From JACRCT01 sp049841135 (GTDB taxonomy: Bacteria; Myxococcota; Myxococcia; Myxococcales; UBA5297), in NCBI GenBank assembly GCA_049841135.1, contig JASGHK010000005.1, forward strand, positions 2,914,001-2,978,000: a stretch of 64,000 nt of DNA, given 5' to 3'. The position numbers were made by a program, and so were the translations under genes. Positions 38,369 to 48,050 of the stretch are shown piece after piece; within the stretch, counting starts at the first letter, position 1; each line of letters begins with the position of its first letter. The notes below the pieces were generated by a model. That model saw only the letters and a program-made list of their open reading frames with translations, made no database searches and was not told where the DNA came from.

Positions 38369-39927
38369 GGCGACTGCACCCCGAGGCGCTTGAGCAGGTG
38401 GTCGCCCACGCGCAGCGCGTTGGCCATGATGGTCAGCGAGGGGTTCACCGCGCCGCTGGAGGCGAAGAAGCTGCCGTCGACGACGTAGAGGTTGCCCACG
38501 TCCCAGCTGCGGCAGTCGGGGTCCAGGACCGAGGCCTTGGGGTCGGTCCCGAAGCGGCACGTGCCGACCTGGTGGGCGACCCCCTGCAGCGGGATCTTCT
38601 TGCGCAGGTACAGCGAGCAGGGGAGCACCTCGTCCGCGCAGTCGATGGACTTGAGGACCCCCACCCACCGCGCCAGCAGCCGGTCGTAGGCCTCGGTGTT
38701 GTTCTCCCGGTAGTCGAGCACCACGCGCTCGCCCTCCGGGCCCTCGACCCTCACCCGGTTCGCCGGATCGGGCAGGTCCTCGGCGGTCAGCCACCAGTCG
38801 ATGGAGCGCCCGGCGATGGCCGCCAGCCCGAGCTTGGGCGCCAGGCGCGGGGCGTCGCTGACCAGCATGTCCGCGTTGGCCTTGCCCAAGAGCTGCACGT
38901 GGCCCATCGGCACCGGGCTCTCCCCTTCGCCCCAGTAGAAGTCGTTCACCGCCAGCGTCTTCTGGAAGACCGTGGGGTTCTCGCGCCGGGTGACGCCGAG
39001 AATGGCGCCGTTGAGGTGCTTCATGAAGTGGCGGCCGACCAGCCCCGAGCTGTTGGCGAGCCCCTGGGGATGGCGGTCGCTCGCCGAGCGCAGCAGCAGC
39101 ACCGCGGAGTTGATGGCGCCGCAGGAGACCACCACCACGCTGCCGCGGAAGCAGACCCGCTCCCCATTGACCTCGGCGACGACCTCGGTCACCTCGCTCC
39201 CGGTGGCGTTGGTGTTCAGGCGCAACGCCCGCGCCCCGGTGACCAGGGTGACGTTGCGGTACGCCAGCGCCGGGCGCACGCCGTTGAGGTCCGCGTCCGC
39301 CTTGGCGTCCACCAGGCACGGGAAGCCGTCGCAGGTGTTGCACTTGATGCAGGTCGACAGGTGCGGGGCGTCCTCGTCGCGCTTGATGCCCAGCGGCACG
39401 TGGAACGGGTGGAGGCCCTTCTTGACGAGGTCCGCGTAGAGCTCCTGGATGCGCGGCTCGTGGCGAACCGGCGGGAACGGGAAGTCGCCGTCGCGGGCCG
39501 GCTCGGTCGGGTCCTCGCCGCCCTGCCCGTGGACGTCGTAGAGCCGCTCGGCCTCGTCGTAGTAGCGGGCCAGGTCGCGATAGGCGATGGGCCAGGCGGG
39601 CGAGACGCCACCGCCGTGGCGCACCTCCTGGAAGTCGCGCTCGCGCAGCCGGAAGAGCGCCGCGCCGTAGACCTTGGTGTTGCCCCCCACCCAGTAGCCG
39701 GTGCCGGGGTGGAGCCTGGTGCCGTCGCGGTCGTACCAGACCTCGCTCGTGTGGTAGCGGTCCTTCTGGAACACGGCCACGGTGTCCCAGTTCTGCTTCT
39801 CGCGCGGCAGGAAGCCTCCGCGCTCGAGCAGGAGGATTCGCTGCCCGCTGGGGGCCAGGCGCCTGGCCAGGGTCCCGCCTCCCGCCCCCGTCCCGATGAT
39901 GATCACGTCGTAGCGCTCGGCTCCCAT
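38365..39927 (-). CDS. GMC family FAD-dependent oxidoreductase
   Basis: The 520-residue flavoprotein has the N-terminal FAD motif VIIIGTGAGGGTLARRLA, a Cys-rich CIKCNTCDGFPC loop, and the C-terminal GMC signature HQVGTCRFG and NLYVVDGSFFASSGAVNPSL with an active-site His/Asn pair. GMC enzymes oxidise alcohols or sugars to aldehydes or ketones. The Cys loop may bind a metal. There is no signal peptide. The start ATG at 39927 has GGGGAGAGG upstream and is preferred over the one at 39948. It is coupled to the exported VOC protein, and divergent from a glycogen-debranching-like gene. Confidence 0.9.
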   Translation of the reverse strand: MGAERYDVIIIGTGAGGGTLARRLAPSGQRILLLERGGFLPREKQNWDTVAVFQKDRYHTSEVWYDRDGTRLHPGTGYWVGGNTKVYGAALFRLRERDFQEVRHGGGVSPAWPIAYRDLARYYDEAERLYDVHGQGGEDPTEPARDGDFPFPPVRHEPRIQELYADLVKKGLHPFHVPLGIKRDEDAPHLSTCIKCNTCDGFPCLVDAKADADLNGVRPALAYRNVTLVTGARALRLNTNATGSEVTEVVAEVNGERVCFRGSVVVVSCGAINSAVLLLRSASDRHPQGLANSSGLVGRHFMKHLNGAILGVTRRENPTVFQKTLAVNDFYWGEGESPVPMGHVQLLGKANADMLVSDAPRLAPKLGLAAIAGRSIDWWLTAEDLPDPANRVRVEGPEGERVVLDYRENNTEAYDRLLARWVGVLKSIDCADEVLPCSLYLRKKIPLQGVAHQVGTCRFGTDPKASVLDPDCRSWDVGNLYVVDGSFFASSGAVNPSLTIMANALRVGDHLLKRLGVQSP

Positions 39928-40038
39928 GGTCGCCCTCTCCCCTCGCACGGCCCTGCCTTCCCGGTCCGGTCGGCTTTCAACCTAAGGCAGTGGGCGCCGC
40001 GCCCACGACCGCTGCCAGGCAGGTGTCGGGCGCGCCTG

Positions 40039-40064
40039 GCGCCGGCCCGGTGTCAGGCCGGCGC
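40039..40064. repeat. 8-bp GC-rich inverted repeat between divergent genes
   Basis: GCGCCGGC and GCCGGCGC are separated by 10 bp, inside a block full of GGCGCC/GCCGGC palindromes in the 244-bp gap between the GMC and debranching-type genes. It may be a regulatory palindrome or merely GC-rich symmetry. Confidence 0.4.
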
Positions 40065-40171
40065 GGCCGGCGCCTGCCGGTGGGGAGCGCAGGCGCAGGT
40101 GGGCTCCCAGTGCATAGGGTAGTCGAGCCCGGCTCGCGGCCCTGGCCGGGGCAGAGAGGGAGGGGGCGCAC

Positions 40172-42280
40172 GTGGTCTCCAGCACTGTCAGCATCCTCGA
40201 CGGCAGCACCTTCTGCGTCAGCGACCGCCGCGGGGACGTCGAGGCTTCGCCCGCCGAGCCGCAGGGGCTGTTCCACCAGGACATGCGCTACCTCTCGCGC
40301 TGGGTCCTCACGGTCGACGGCCAGCGGCCGAGCGTGCTGTCGACCGACGACCTGCAGTACCTGGCGGTGCAGTTCTTCCTCGTGCCCTCCACCGGCACGA
40401 TCTACGTGGACGCTCCGCTCTCCATCATCCGCAAGCGGGCGGTGGGCGCCGGCTTCCACGAGGACCTGACGCTGCTCAACCACAGCCAGCAGGCGATGGA
40501 CCTCGAGGTGCGCGTCCAAGCGGCCAGCGACTTCGCCGACCTCTTCGAGGTCAAGGACGCCTTGGAGAAGAAGGGCGAGCTCTACCGCAAGGCGGGCGAA
40601 GGCCGGCTCATCCTCGGGTACCGGCGGGGCGACTTCGTGCGCGAGACCTGGATCTCCTCGGGCGAGCCCTGCGAGTTCGACGACGACGGTCTGCGGTTCA
40701 AGGTGCACCTCGAGCCGCAGGGGGAGTGGACGACCTGCCTGGACGTCATCGCCGCCATCGACGGGTGGACCGACCGGCGCGACCGCGTCAAGTACGGGCA
40801 TGGGGACCTCGAGCCCCGCCCAGCGGGAGTCAGCCTGGAGGCCTGGACCGCCAACGCCCCGAGCCTGGAGACCTCGTGGAAGCCGCTGGAGCAGATCTAC
40901 CGGCGCAGCCTCGTCGACCTGGCCGGGCTGCGCTTCTTCCCCAGGGCCTCCCAGGAGGCCGCCATGCCCGCGGCCGGGCTGCCGTGGTTCATGGCGGTGT
41001 TCGGCCGCGACAGCATCCTGACCAGCCTGCAGTCGCTGCCCTACACCCCCGACCTGGCGGCGACCACCCTGCGGGAGCTGGCCTCGATGCAGGGCACCCG
41101 CGTCGACGGCTTCAAGGACGAGGAGCCGGGCAAGATCGCCCATGAGATCCGCTGGGGCGAGCTGACCGCCTTCAACGAGCGGCCGCACTCGCCCTACTAC
41201 GGCTCCGCGGACAGCACGCCGCTCTTACTCATCCTGCTCGACGAGTACGAGAAGTGGAGCGGCGATACGGGGCTGGTGCGCGACCTCGAGGGGACCGCCC
41301 GCCGCGCGCTGGAGTGGATCGACCGCTACGGCGACCGCGACGGCGACGGCTACGTCGAGTACGAGCGGCGCAACACCACGACCGGGCTGGAAAACCAGTG
41401 CTGGAAGGACTCCTGGAACTCCGTCCTCTTCGCCGACGGCTCGCTGGCCAAACTGCCTCGCGCGACCTGCGAGATCCAGGGCTACGTGTACGACGCTCGC
41501 CGGCGCTGCGCCCGCCTGGCGCGCGAGGTCTGGGGCGACGCCGCGCTGGCCGAGAAGCTGGAGGAGCAGGCGGCGGCGCTCAAGCGGCGCTTCAACCAGG
41601 ATTTCTGGGTCGCTGACCGGCGCTTCTTCGCGCTCGCGCTCGACGGCGAGAAGCGCCAGGTCGACGCGCTCACCTCCAACATCGGCCACCTGCTGTGGAG
41701 CGGCATCGCCGACGAGGACAAGGCCGCCGCCTGCGCGGAGCACCTGATGGGGCCGCGGCTGTTCTCCGGCTGGGGCGTGCGGACGATGAGCGCCTCCGAC
41801 CGCGGCTACAACCCCATCGGCTACCACGTCGGCACGGTCTGGCCCCACGACAACTCCTTCATCGCCGCCGGCCTGCGCCGCTATGGCTACCGGCGCGAGG
41901 CGGCGCGCATCGCGATGGCGATGCTCGAGGCGGCCCAGTTCTTCAACGGCCGGCTGCCGGAGGCCTTCTCGGGCCACCCGCGCTCGCTCGCCCACTATCC
42001 GGTCGAGTACCCCACCGCCTGTAGCCCGCAGGCGTGGGCGACGGGCGCGCCGCTGCTGCTGATGTCGACGATGCTCGGGCTGGAGGCGATGGGCGGGCAC
42101 CTGCTCATCGACCCTGCGGTCCCGACCGGGATCGAGCGGGTCGGGCTCATCGGCATCCCGGGCCGCTGGGGGCGCACCGACGCCTTCGGAATCGGCCGCG
42201 TCTCCCTGGGCGAGCCAGCGGGCCCGGGCGGGCGGCCCGCGCTGCAGGCCGCGGCCGCCCAAGCGACGCCCCCGTCGTAG
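40172..42280 (+). CDS. Glycogen debranching-type (amylo-alpha-1,6-glucosidase family) enzyme
   Basis: The 702-residue protein starts with the beta-rich N-terminal domain of glycogen-debranching-like enzymes (STVSILDGSTFCVSDRRGDV, FHQDMRYLSRW), followed by an (alpha/alpha)6 barrel with WFMAVFGRDSILTSLQSLPY, GKIAHEIRWGEL, NQCWKDSWNSV and GYHVGTVWPHDN, in which acidic residues act as general acid and base. It probably cleaves alpha-1,6 or related glucosidic links in storage or imported glucans. The GTG start at 40172 has a GAGAGGGAGG Shine-Dalgarno. It lies near GMC and glucose dehydrogenase genes, fitting a carbohydrate-use locus. Confidence 0.85.
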   Translation: MVSSTVSILDGSTFCVSDRRGDVEASPAEPQGLFHQDMRYLSRWVLTVDGQRPSVLSTDDLQYLAVQFFLVPSTGTIYVDAPLSIIRKRAVGAGFHEDLTLLNHSQQAMDLEVRVQAASDFADLFEVKDALEKKGELYRKAGEGRLILGYRRGDFVRETWISSGEPCEFDDDGLRFKVHLEPQGEWTTCLDVIAAIDGWTDRRDRVKYGHGDLEPRPAGVSLEAWTANAPSLETSWKPLEQIYRRSLVDLAGLRFFPRASQEAAMPAAGLPWFMAVFGRDSILTSLQSLPYTPDLAATTLRELASMQGTRVDGFKDEEPGKIAHEIRWGELTAFNERPHSPYYGSADSTPLLLILLDEYEKWSGDTGLVRDLEGTARRALEWIDRYGDRDGDGYVEYERRNTTTGLENQCWKDSWNSVLFADGSLAKLPRATCEIQGYVYDARRRCARLAREVWGDAALAEKLEEQAAALKRRFNQDFWVADRRFFALALDGEKRQVDALTSNIGHLLWSGIADEDKAAACAEHLMGPRLFSGWGVRTMSASDRGYNPIGYHVGTVWPHDNSFIAAGLRRYGYRREAARIAMAMLEAAQFFNGRLPEAFSGHPRSLAHYPVEYPTACSPQAWATGAPLLLMSTMLGLEAMGGHLLIDPAVPTGIERVGLIGIPGRWGRTDAFGIGRVSLGEPAGPGGRPALQAAAAQATPPS

Positions 42281-42314
42281 AGGAGAGAGGGGCGCGGCGC
42301 GGCACCGGCCGCCG

Positions 42315-42830
42315 TCAGCGACTGCTGGAGCGTGCGGCGGTGGGCGCCCGAATCCCGAGCGCCTTGCGCTCCAAGACGGTGATGAGGAGCGCCAGGGGCA
42401 GGCCGAAGAAGAAGACGTGGTAGATGAGCTGGGCGACCTGGTTCGCCCCCAGGAACCACGGGTAGATCAGGCGGGCGAAGACCTGGAAGTTGACGACATA
42501 GAGCGCCAGGCCGAAGAAGAGCCCGAGCCCGGCTTCCCTCGAGAAGCTCGAGCGGGTCTCGTTCGCGCAGAGCCGCCGGTTCGCGAACGCGTAGGCGACG
42601 CCATAGAGCGCCGAGAGCACGAAGTGGGCGACGACCCCCACCGGCAGCGCGGTGGCGAGCGGCACCTGCTCCAGCGCCCGCTGTCCCAGGGCGGTGCTGG
42701 CGAAGGCCCGCCACGGGCTGACGGGACTCGCTCCGAGGATCTGCGACCCGACCATCTCGGCGGCTGCGAACAGCGCCCCGACCAGCAGCCCGGACACCAG
42801 GCCGTCCTTCGCTAGGGTCTTCTTGTCCAT
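42315..42830 (-). CDS. Multipass membrane protein of unknown function
   Basis: The 171-residue product has about four transmembrane segments (SGLLVGALFAAAEMVGSQIL, VGVVAHFVLSALYGVAYAF, LGLFFGLALYVVNFQVFARL, and a C-terminal LIYHVFFFGLPLALLITVL). The ATG at 42830 is preceded by GGAGGAGAGG. It converges with the debranching-type gene, leaving 34 bp. Nothing identifies a transported molecule or family. Confidence 0.7.
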   Translation of the reverse strand: MDKKTLAKDGLVSGLLVGALFAAAEMVGSQILGASPVSPWRAFASTALGQRALEQVPLATALPVGVVAHFVLSALYGVAYAFANRRLCANETRSSFSREAGLGLFFGLALYVVNFQVFARLIYPWFLGANQVAQLIYHVFFFGLPLALLITVLERKALGIRAPTAARSSSR

Positions 42831-43048
42831 GGCACCTCTCCTCCCCATCGGCGCCTGGCCGGCGCCCCGAGCCGTCGAGCCCGACTTCGGTTCGGCGCTT
42901 CGCTTCCGCGCGAAGCAACGTCTCTTTCAGGAAAGTAGAGAGCCTTCGAGCTGCGAGGCCGGACTGCTGGGCCCAGAGAGCCCCGTGGCTGGCTCCTCGC
43001 ACCCGACCCCGGCCGGCGGCGTGCGACCGGGCAGCTGCCGTGCTGCCT

Positions 43049-44155
43049 TCACGGCAGCGGCGCGACCTCCACGTAGGTCTTGATGGCGCCGGGCGAAGTG
43101 TCGAGGAGCCTCACCTCGCGCGGACAGTGGTCGAGCCCAGGCACGCGGCGGGTGAGCAGCCGCTCGAGCCAGCCCGGGTACTCGGCCTCGGCGACGGCCA
43201 AATCGCGCACTCCCGACTCGAAGTCCTCGCGGCTGGCGTTGACGGTACCCACCATCACGCGGTTGCCCAGCACGAAGCCGAGGTTGATGGCGTCGGCGGC
43301 GACCTCCAGGCGTTTCATGCCCCCGGTAACGCTGGAGAGCACCAGCACGCCGTTCTTGGCCACGGTGGCCATGGCCTCGAAGACCAGCGGCGAGTACCCG
43401 CTGGCCTCGAAGACCAGGTCGAAGCCCCCCGCCTGTCGGGCCACTTCGGTCACGCTCTTCTGCCGCGTGCTCTGGTAGGTGGCGCCCAGGGCCCGGACGA
43501 GGTCGCTGTTGAGGTAGGGCGGCTCCTGCAGGCCGAAGGTGGTGACCTGCAGCCCCCGAAGCCGCAGCCCGAGCGTCGCCAGCAGGCCGATGGTCCCCGC
43601 GCCCAGGACCGCCGCCCGCCGCGGCCGCCACACCTTCATCCGCCGCTGGATTTCCCACGCCTGGTTCAGGCCCTTCTCGATGACGCTGGTCGGCTCGAGC
43701 AGCACGCCGACGTGCCGCAGCCCGCGGGGGAACTTGATGAGGCAGTCCGGGCCGTCGACGTACCGCTCGGTGAGGAATCCATGGACGTGGCTGATGCCGT
43801 GCTCGTGGTAGGCCTCGTCGGTCGTCATGTCCTGCAGGCCGATGGCGTCGTAGAGGCTCGTGCCGGCGTGGCGCACCATGGCCACCACGTAGTCGCCCGG
43901 CACGAGCTCGTAGACCGCCGGCCCGACCGCCTCGACGATCCCGAGGCTCTCGTGGCCGAGCACCAGGTAGTCCTCGCCGTCCGGCGTGGAGCCGTACTCG
44001 CCGGAGTTGATCTCCCGGTCGGTGCCGTCGAGGCCCACGCGGAGCACCCGCACCAGCACCCCGCGGCCGTGGGGAAAGGCGTCGACCGACGGGGCCGGCA
44101 CGTCCGCGACCGAGATGGAGTCCTTGCTGCCCGGCTTGACGGTGATGGCCTTCAT
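43049..44155 (-). CDS. Glucose 1-dehydrogenase-like zinc-type alcohol dehydrogenase
   Basis: This 368-residue medium-chain dehydrogenase resembles archaeal and bacterial glucose 1-dehydrogenases: GLDGTDREINSGEYG in place of the usual first zinc-ligand Cys region, GHESLGIVEAVG, LEPTSVIEKGLNQ, and the NAD(P) motif AAVLGAGTIGLLATLGLRLR. Catalysis would turn glucose into gluconolactone with NAD(P). The structural zinc loop is missing. It begins 38 bp after the stop of the disulfide oxidoreductase gene on the same strand, so both are probably cotranscribed. The sugar context (glycosidases nearby) agrees. Confidence 0.85.
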   Translation of the reverse strand: MKAITVKPGSKDSISVADVPAPSVDAFPHGRGVLVRVLRVGLDGTDREINSGEYGSTPDGEDYLVLGHESLGIVEAVGPAVYELVPGDYVVAMVRHAGTSLYDAIGLQDMTTDEAYHEHGISHVHGFLTERYVDGPDCLIKFPRGLRHVGVLLEPTSVIEKGLNQAWEIQRRMKVWRPRRAAVLGAGTIGLLATLGLRLRGLQVTTFGLQEPPYLNSDLVRALGATYQSTRQKSVTEVARQAGGFDLVFEASGYSPLVFEAMATVAKNGVLVLSSVTGGMKRLEVAADAINLGFVLGNRVMVGTVNASREDFESGVRDLAVAEAEYPGWLERLLTRRVPGLDHCPREVRLLDTSPGAIKTYVEVAPLP

Positions 44156-44193
44156 GTCCTCGCCTCCTCGCGCACGGGCGCAGGGACCCGCGC

Positions 44194-45594
44194 CTAACGC
44201 TCCAGCGCCTCCAGCAGGTGCAGCCACACCTCGCTCAAGGTGGGGAACGACGGCACCGCGTGGGCCAGGCGCGAGACCGGGACCTCGCCGACGATGGCGA
44301 CGGTGGCCGAGTGCAGCAGCTCGCCGATCTCCGGGCCGAGGAAGGTCGCCCCCACGCAGACCTGGCGTCGGGCGTCGAGCACCAGGCAGCCGACCCCGGC
44401 GACTCCCTCGCCGCGGACCGTCGCCGCGGCCGTGCTCTCCAGCGGGACCTGCACCACGCGGGCGGTCAGCCCCCTCTGCTCCGCGGCGGCCCGGGTGAGG
44501 CCCACCGCCGCCACCTGGGGATCCGTGAAGGTGACCCGCGGCACGGCGGCCATCGTCAGCGCGAGCGCCGAGGCGTTTCCTCGGCCGAGCACGTGAGCGG
44601 CGGCGACGCGGCCCTGGTACTTGCCCATGTGCGTGAGCGCAGCCCGTCCGTTCACGTCGCCGACGGCGTAGAGCCACTCGTCGGAGACGCCCTTGGCTCG
44701 CAGGTGCTCGTCGACCTCCACCGCGTGCCCAGGGGTCAGTCCCACCGTCTCCAGGCCCAGCTCGCCCGACGCCGGTCGGCGGCCCGCGGCGACCAGCACC
44801 TCGTCCGCCTCGACCGCCGTCCCGTGCTCGAGCTGGACCCGGACCGGAGTCGCGCCGGCGCCTCGCCGCACCTCGGTCACCCGGCAGCCGACCCGGACGG
44901 CGATGCCCTCGCGCTCGAAGGCCGCGGCGACGCTCTCCCCGGCGAATGGCTCCTCGTTGGGCAGCAGCCTCGGCGCCGCCTCGAGGACGGTCACCTCCGC
45001 CAATCCGAGGCGCCGGAAGGCCTGCGCCAACTCGAGCCCGACCGCTCCTCCACCGAGCACCACGAGCCGGCGCGGGGCCGCGCGGGCAGAGGTCGCATCG
45101 CGGCTGGACCAGGGCCTGCTCTCGCGTAGCCCGGCGACCGGCGGGACCGAGGGAACCGAGCCGGTCGCCAGGATCACCGCGCGGCGCGCGGCCAGGTGCC
45201 GCACGTTCCCGTCGGAGCCGGCTACGTCTACCGCGCGCGGCCCGGTGAGGCGTCCGATGCCGCGCAGGAGCGAGATCTTCTGGTCCTCGAGCCACCGGGC
45301 CTGTCGCGCATCGTCGAGGTGGTCGACGATGGCGTCGCGCCACCCGAGGGCCGCGCTGGTCTCGAGGGTGCCGGAGATGGCCCGGCGGGCGCCGGGGACC
45401 CGCTGGGCGGCGGCCAGCACCTCGCCGGGGCGCAGCAGCGCCTTGCTCGGCATGCAGGCCCAGAACGAGCACTCGCCGCCGACGCGCTCCTTCTCGACGA
45501 GCGCGACGGAGAGCCCGCCCTTGGCGCAGCAGCCGGCCGCGACCTCTCCGGCCGGGCCACCGCCGATGACGACCACGTCGAAGCTCTCAGACAT
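44194..45594 (-). CDS. Pyridine nucleotide-disulfide oxidoreductase (dihydrolipoamide dehydrogenase-like)
   Basis: The 466-residue FAD enzyme has VVIGGGPAGEVAA, the redox-active disulfide pair Cys42/Cys47 in GGECSFWACMPSK, an NAD(P) site LVVLGGGAVGLELAQAF, YAVGDVNG, and the C-terminal catalytic His and Glu in AHAVPSFPTLSE. The Cys motif ECxxxxC with a Met-Pro-Ser-Lys end differs from classical lipoamide dehydrogenase, so it may reduce another disulfide or a quinone. There is no 2-oxoacid dehydrogenase complex nearby. It is probably cotranscribed with the glucose dehydrogenase gene. Confidence 0.85.
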   Translation of the reverse strand: MSESFDVVVIGGGPAGEVAAGCCAKGGLSVALVEKERVGGECSFWACMPSKALLRPGEVLAAAQRVPGARRAISGTLETSAALGWRDAIVDHLDDARQARWLEDQKISLLRGIGRLTGPRAVDVAGSDGNVRHLAARRAVILATGSVPSVPPVAGLRESRPWSSRDATSARAAPRRLVVLGGGAVGLELAQAFRRLGLAEVTVLEAAPRLLPNEEPFAGESVAAAFEREGIAVRVGCRVTEVRRGAGATPVRVQLEHGTAVEADEVLVAAGRRPASGELGLETVGLTPGHAVEVDEHLRAKGVSDEWLYAVGDVNGRAALTHMGKYQGRVAAAHVLGRGNASALALTMAAVPRVTFTDPQVAAVGLTRAAAEQRGLTARVVQVPLESTAAATVRGEGVAGVGCLVLDARRQVCVGATFLGPEIGELLHSATVAIVGEVPVSRLAHAVPSFPTLSEVWLHLLEALER

Positions 45595-45727
45595 GCTCCA
45601 GGCCCCCTCTGCGGACGAAATGTGCGCGGCGTGGGCGCCCCCGGCAGGGCTCACGCGAGCCCCCGGCTCGGCGCCCTGGGGCCGAGCGCGCAGGCCGTCT
45701 GCGGGCGCAGGACCGAAGCTTGGCTCG

Positions 45728-46552
45728 ATGCGCCGGGCGCTGCGCTCCCACTGGCGGGAGTACCTCATCGAGGCCGCGGGGCTGGGCTTCTTCATGATCG
45801 CCGCGGGCCTCTACGCCACCGCGCTCGAGTTCCCGAGCTCGCCCTTGCACCGCGCCCTGCCATGGCCGATGGCGCGGCGCGTGCTCATGGGGTTGCTCGT
45901 CGGGGCGACGGTCGTGGCGATCGTCTACTCACCCTGGGGAAGGCGCTCGGGGGCGCACGTCAACCCGGCCGTCACGGTCACGTTCTGGCGGCTGGGGAAG
46001 GTCGAGCCTTATGACGCGGCGTTCTACATCGCGGCCCAATTCGTGGGCGGCGCGGCCGGGGTCCTGCTGCTCGCGGCGCTGCTCGGCGCCGCCTTCGTCG
46101 CCCCGCCGGTGCACGCCATCGCCACCTCTCCCGGCAGCAGCGGGGAGGGAGCGGCCTTCGCGACGGAGCTGGGGATGGCCTACGCCCTGATGCTGTTGGT
46201 GCTCACCAGCACCAACAGCAAGCGCCTCGCCAGGAGGACTGGGCTGCTCGTCGGGGCGCTGGTCGCCTGCTACATCGCGCTGCTCTCTCCGATTTCGGGG
46301 ATGAGCCTGAACCCTGCGCGCAGCTTCGCCTCGGCTCTGGCTGCGCGCCAGCTGACGTGGCTGTGGATCTACTTCACCGCGCCGCCGCTGGGCATGCTGC
46401 TGGCAGCCGAGACGTACTGTCGCGGGTGGGGCCGGCCGGTGATCTGCGCCAAGATTGACCATCCGCGAGACGTCCCGTGCCCGTTCCGCTGCGGCTACCG
46501 CCTCTCGGCAGGGCCTGAGAGCCCTCCGCCGGCGCCTCCGAAGCAGGGCTGA
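45728..46552 (+). CDS. MIP/aquaporin family channel
   Basis: The 274-residue protein has six transmembrane helices and both aquaporin NPA motifs, HVNPAVTVTFWRL and GMSLNPARSFASAL. It should conduct water or small polyols such as glycerol. After the sixth helix comes an unusual Cys/His-rich cytoplasmic tail (ICAKIDHPRDVPCPFRCGY), possibly a metal-binding or regulatory site. It starts 134 bp from the divergent oxidoreductase gene and ends abutting the convergent permease gene without spacing. Whether it is a water or glycerol channel cannot be told by eye. Confidence 0.9.
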   Translation: MRRALRSHWREYLIEAAGLGFFMIAAGLYATALEFPSSPLHRALPWPMARRVLMGLLVGATVVAIVYSPWGRRSGAHVNPAVTVTFWRLGKVEPYDAAFYIAAQFVGGAAGVLLLAALLGAAFVAPPVHAIATSPGSSGEGAAFATELGMAYALMLLVLTSTNSKRLARRTGLLVGALVACYIALLSPISGMSLNPARSFASALAARQLTWLWIYFTAPPLGMLLAAETYCRGWGRPVICAKIDHPRDVPCPFRCGYRLSAGPESPPPAPPKQG

Positions 46553-47611
46553 TCACGTTGCGCGGGCCTCCTGCCGCTCGAGGTCCCGCCGGTAGAGCCG
46601 AGTCACCGACATCAGGAAGGTCACGATCAGCGGGCCGACGATCAGCCCGATGCCGCCGAACGCGGCGACGCCTCCGAGCAGCGCGAAGAACACGATTCCG
46701 CCGTGCAGCGCCATCCCGCCCTTGAGCAGGTACGGCCGCGTGAAGTTGTCGACGAGCCCCACCGCGAAGACGCCCCAGACGATGAGGAACACGCCCGAGA
46801 TGACGTGGCCGGAGACGAGCTGCACGATGCCCGCGGACACCACCACCAGGCCGCCGCCGACCGCGGGGATCAGCGCGACCACGAAGGTGAGCAGGACCAG
46901 GAAGATCGGCACCGGCGCCCGGGCGATGAGGTAGCCGACGGCGGCGACCGCGGTCTGGATGGCGGCGGTCCCCACGCTCGCCCAGAGCACCGAGGTGGCC
47001 GTGCGCCGGAACTCGTCGATCAGCGAGACGAGCTGTCCGTGGCGCAGCGGCGCGTTGGCGTCCAGCCAGGCGACGAGGCGGTCGCCATCGGTGAGGAAGA
47101 AGTAGAGGGCGATGAGCATCATCGCGCCCTGCAGCAGCAGGTGGGTCGTGGCGGCGACCGCGCCTCCCACGGCGGCCGCGGCCTGGCCACTGGCGGAGGC
47201 GAAGCGCTGCAGGTAGGCCTGCGCGTCGGGGATGCTCGAGGCGAGGTTGCGAGCCGCCTTCTCCAGCCCGTCGGGAAGGCGCTGGATGAGGCCCTCGACG
47301 CCCTGGCTCGCGAAGACTCCGCGCAGCCACTCGATGCCTTGCAGCAACTCGGCGATCACCACCGCGCCGAGCCCGGCGACGGGGACGGCGATGGTGAAGA
47401 GGACCGCGAGCGTCAGCAGCAACGCCGCAGGCGAACGCTTGCCGCGAAGGTGGGCAGACAGCCACCCCATGGGGCGCCGCAGCGCGCCGGCGAGCACCGC
47501 AGCCAGGAACAGCGCTGCCCAGAACGGCCGGATGATCCAGACCGTCAGCGCGATCGAGATCAGGGCGAGCCCGACCAGGATGCGGTGAGAGGTGCTGGGC
47601 GACACATCCAT
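46553..47611 (-). CDS. AI-2E/PerM family membrane transporter
   Basis: The 352-residue protein fits the AI-2E (YhhQ/PerM/TqsA-like) family: a pair of N-terminal helices, a central soluble loop (RLPDGLEKAARNLASSIPDA), GAMMLIALYFFLTDGDRL, LIPAVGGGLVVVSAGIVQLV, and the family-end block GGIVFFALLGGVAAFGGIGL with IVGPLIVTFL. Members export autoinducer-2 or act as sodium/proton antiporters; which one is unknown. Its stop codon directly follows that of the convergent aquaporin. Confidence 0.9.
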   Translation of the reverse strand: MDVSPSTSHRILVGLALISIALTVWIIRPFWAALFLAAVLAGALRRPMGWLSAHLRGKRSPAALLLTLAVLFTIAVPVAGLGAVVIAELLQGIEWLRGVFASQGVEGLIQRLPDGLEKAARNLASSIPDAQAYLQRFASASGQAAAAVGGAVAATTHLLLQGAMMLIALYFFLTDGDRLVAWLDANAPLRHGQLVSLIDEFRRTATSVLWASVGTAAIQTAVAAVGYLIARAPVPIFLVLLTFVVALIPAVGGGLVVVSAGIVQLVSGHVISGVFLIVWGVFAVGLVDNFTRPYLLKGGMALHGGIVFFALLGGVAAFGGIGLIVGPLIVTFLMSVTRLYRRDLERQEARAT

Positions 47612-48050
47612 AGGACAAGGTTCGGCACGGCGCGACTGGAGGGCAGGACGCGCGCATCCCGAAACGAGGCCAAAAACATCAACAAAAACGCCAGCTTGCA
47701 AGGTGGTTTTGAAGCCTCGGGAAGGCCCTTCTGGGCCGCTGGGCGGCTCGCCCTGAGGCGATCGAAAGCCAGGCCTATTGAAATGGGGCTGGCGACTCCA
47801 CCGCGCCGTGGTGGCCAGCCAGGCCCCTTGGCGGCCGAGTTTGGCGATTTGGGTTCGCTTTCTACCCTCCTGGCGACACCGCGGCCGGATCGCCGGGATT
47901 TGCCCGGAAACAGAAACCAAGTAATTTCGGTATGTTAGAGGTCGCAAGGCTGGAACAACAGTAAATTCAAGGAGTTGCGGCTAGCTCGGAATCTCGCCCG
48001 AGCCGTTCCAGACAATGACCTGTGTGGGAGTTCGAGCCGAGCCGGTGCGG

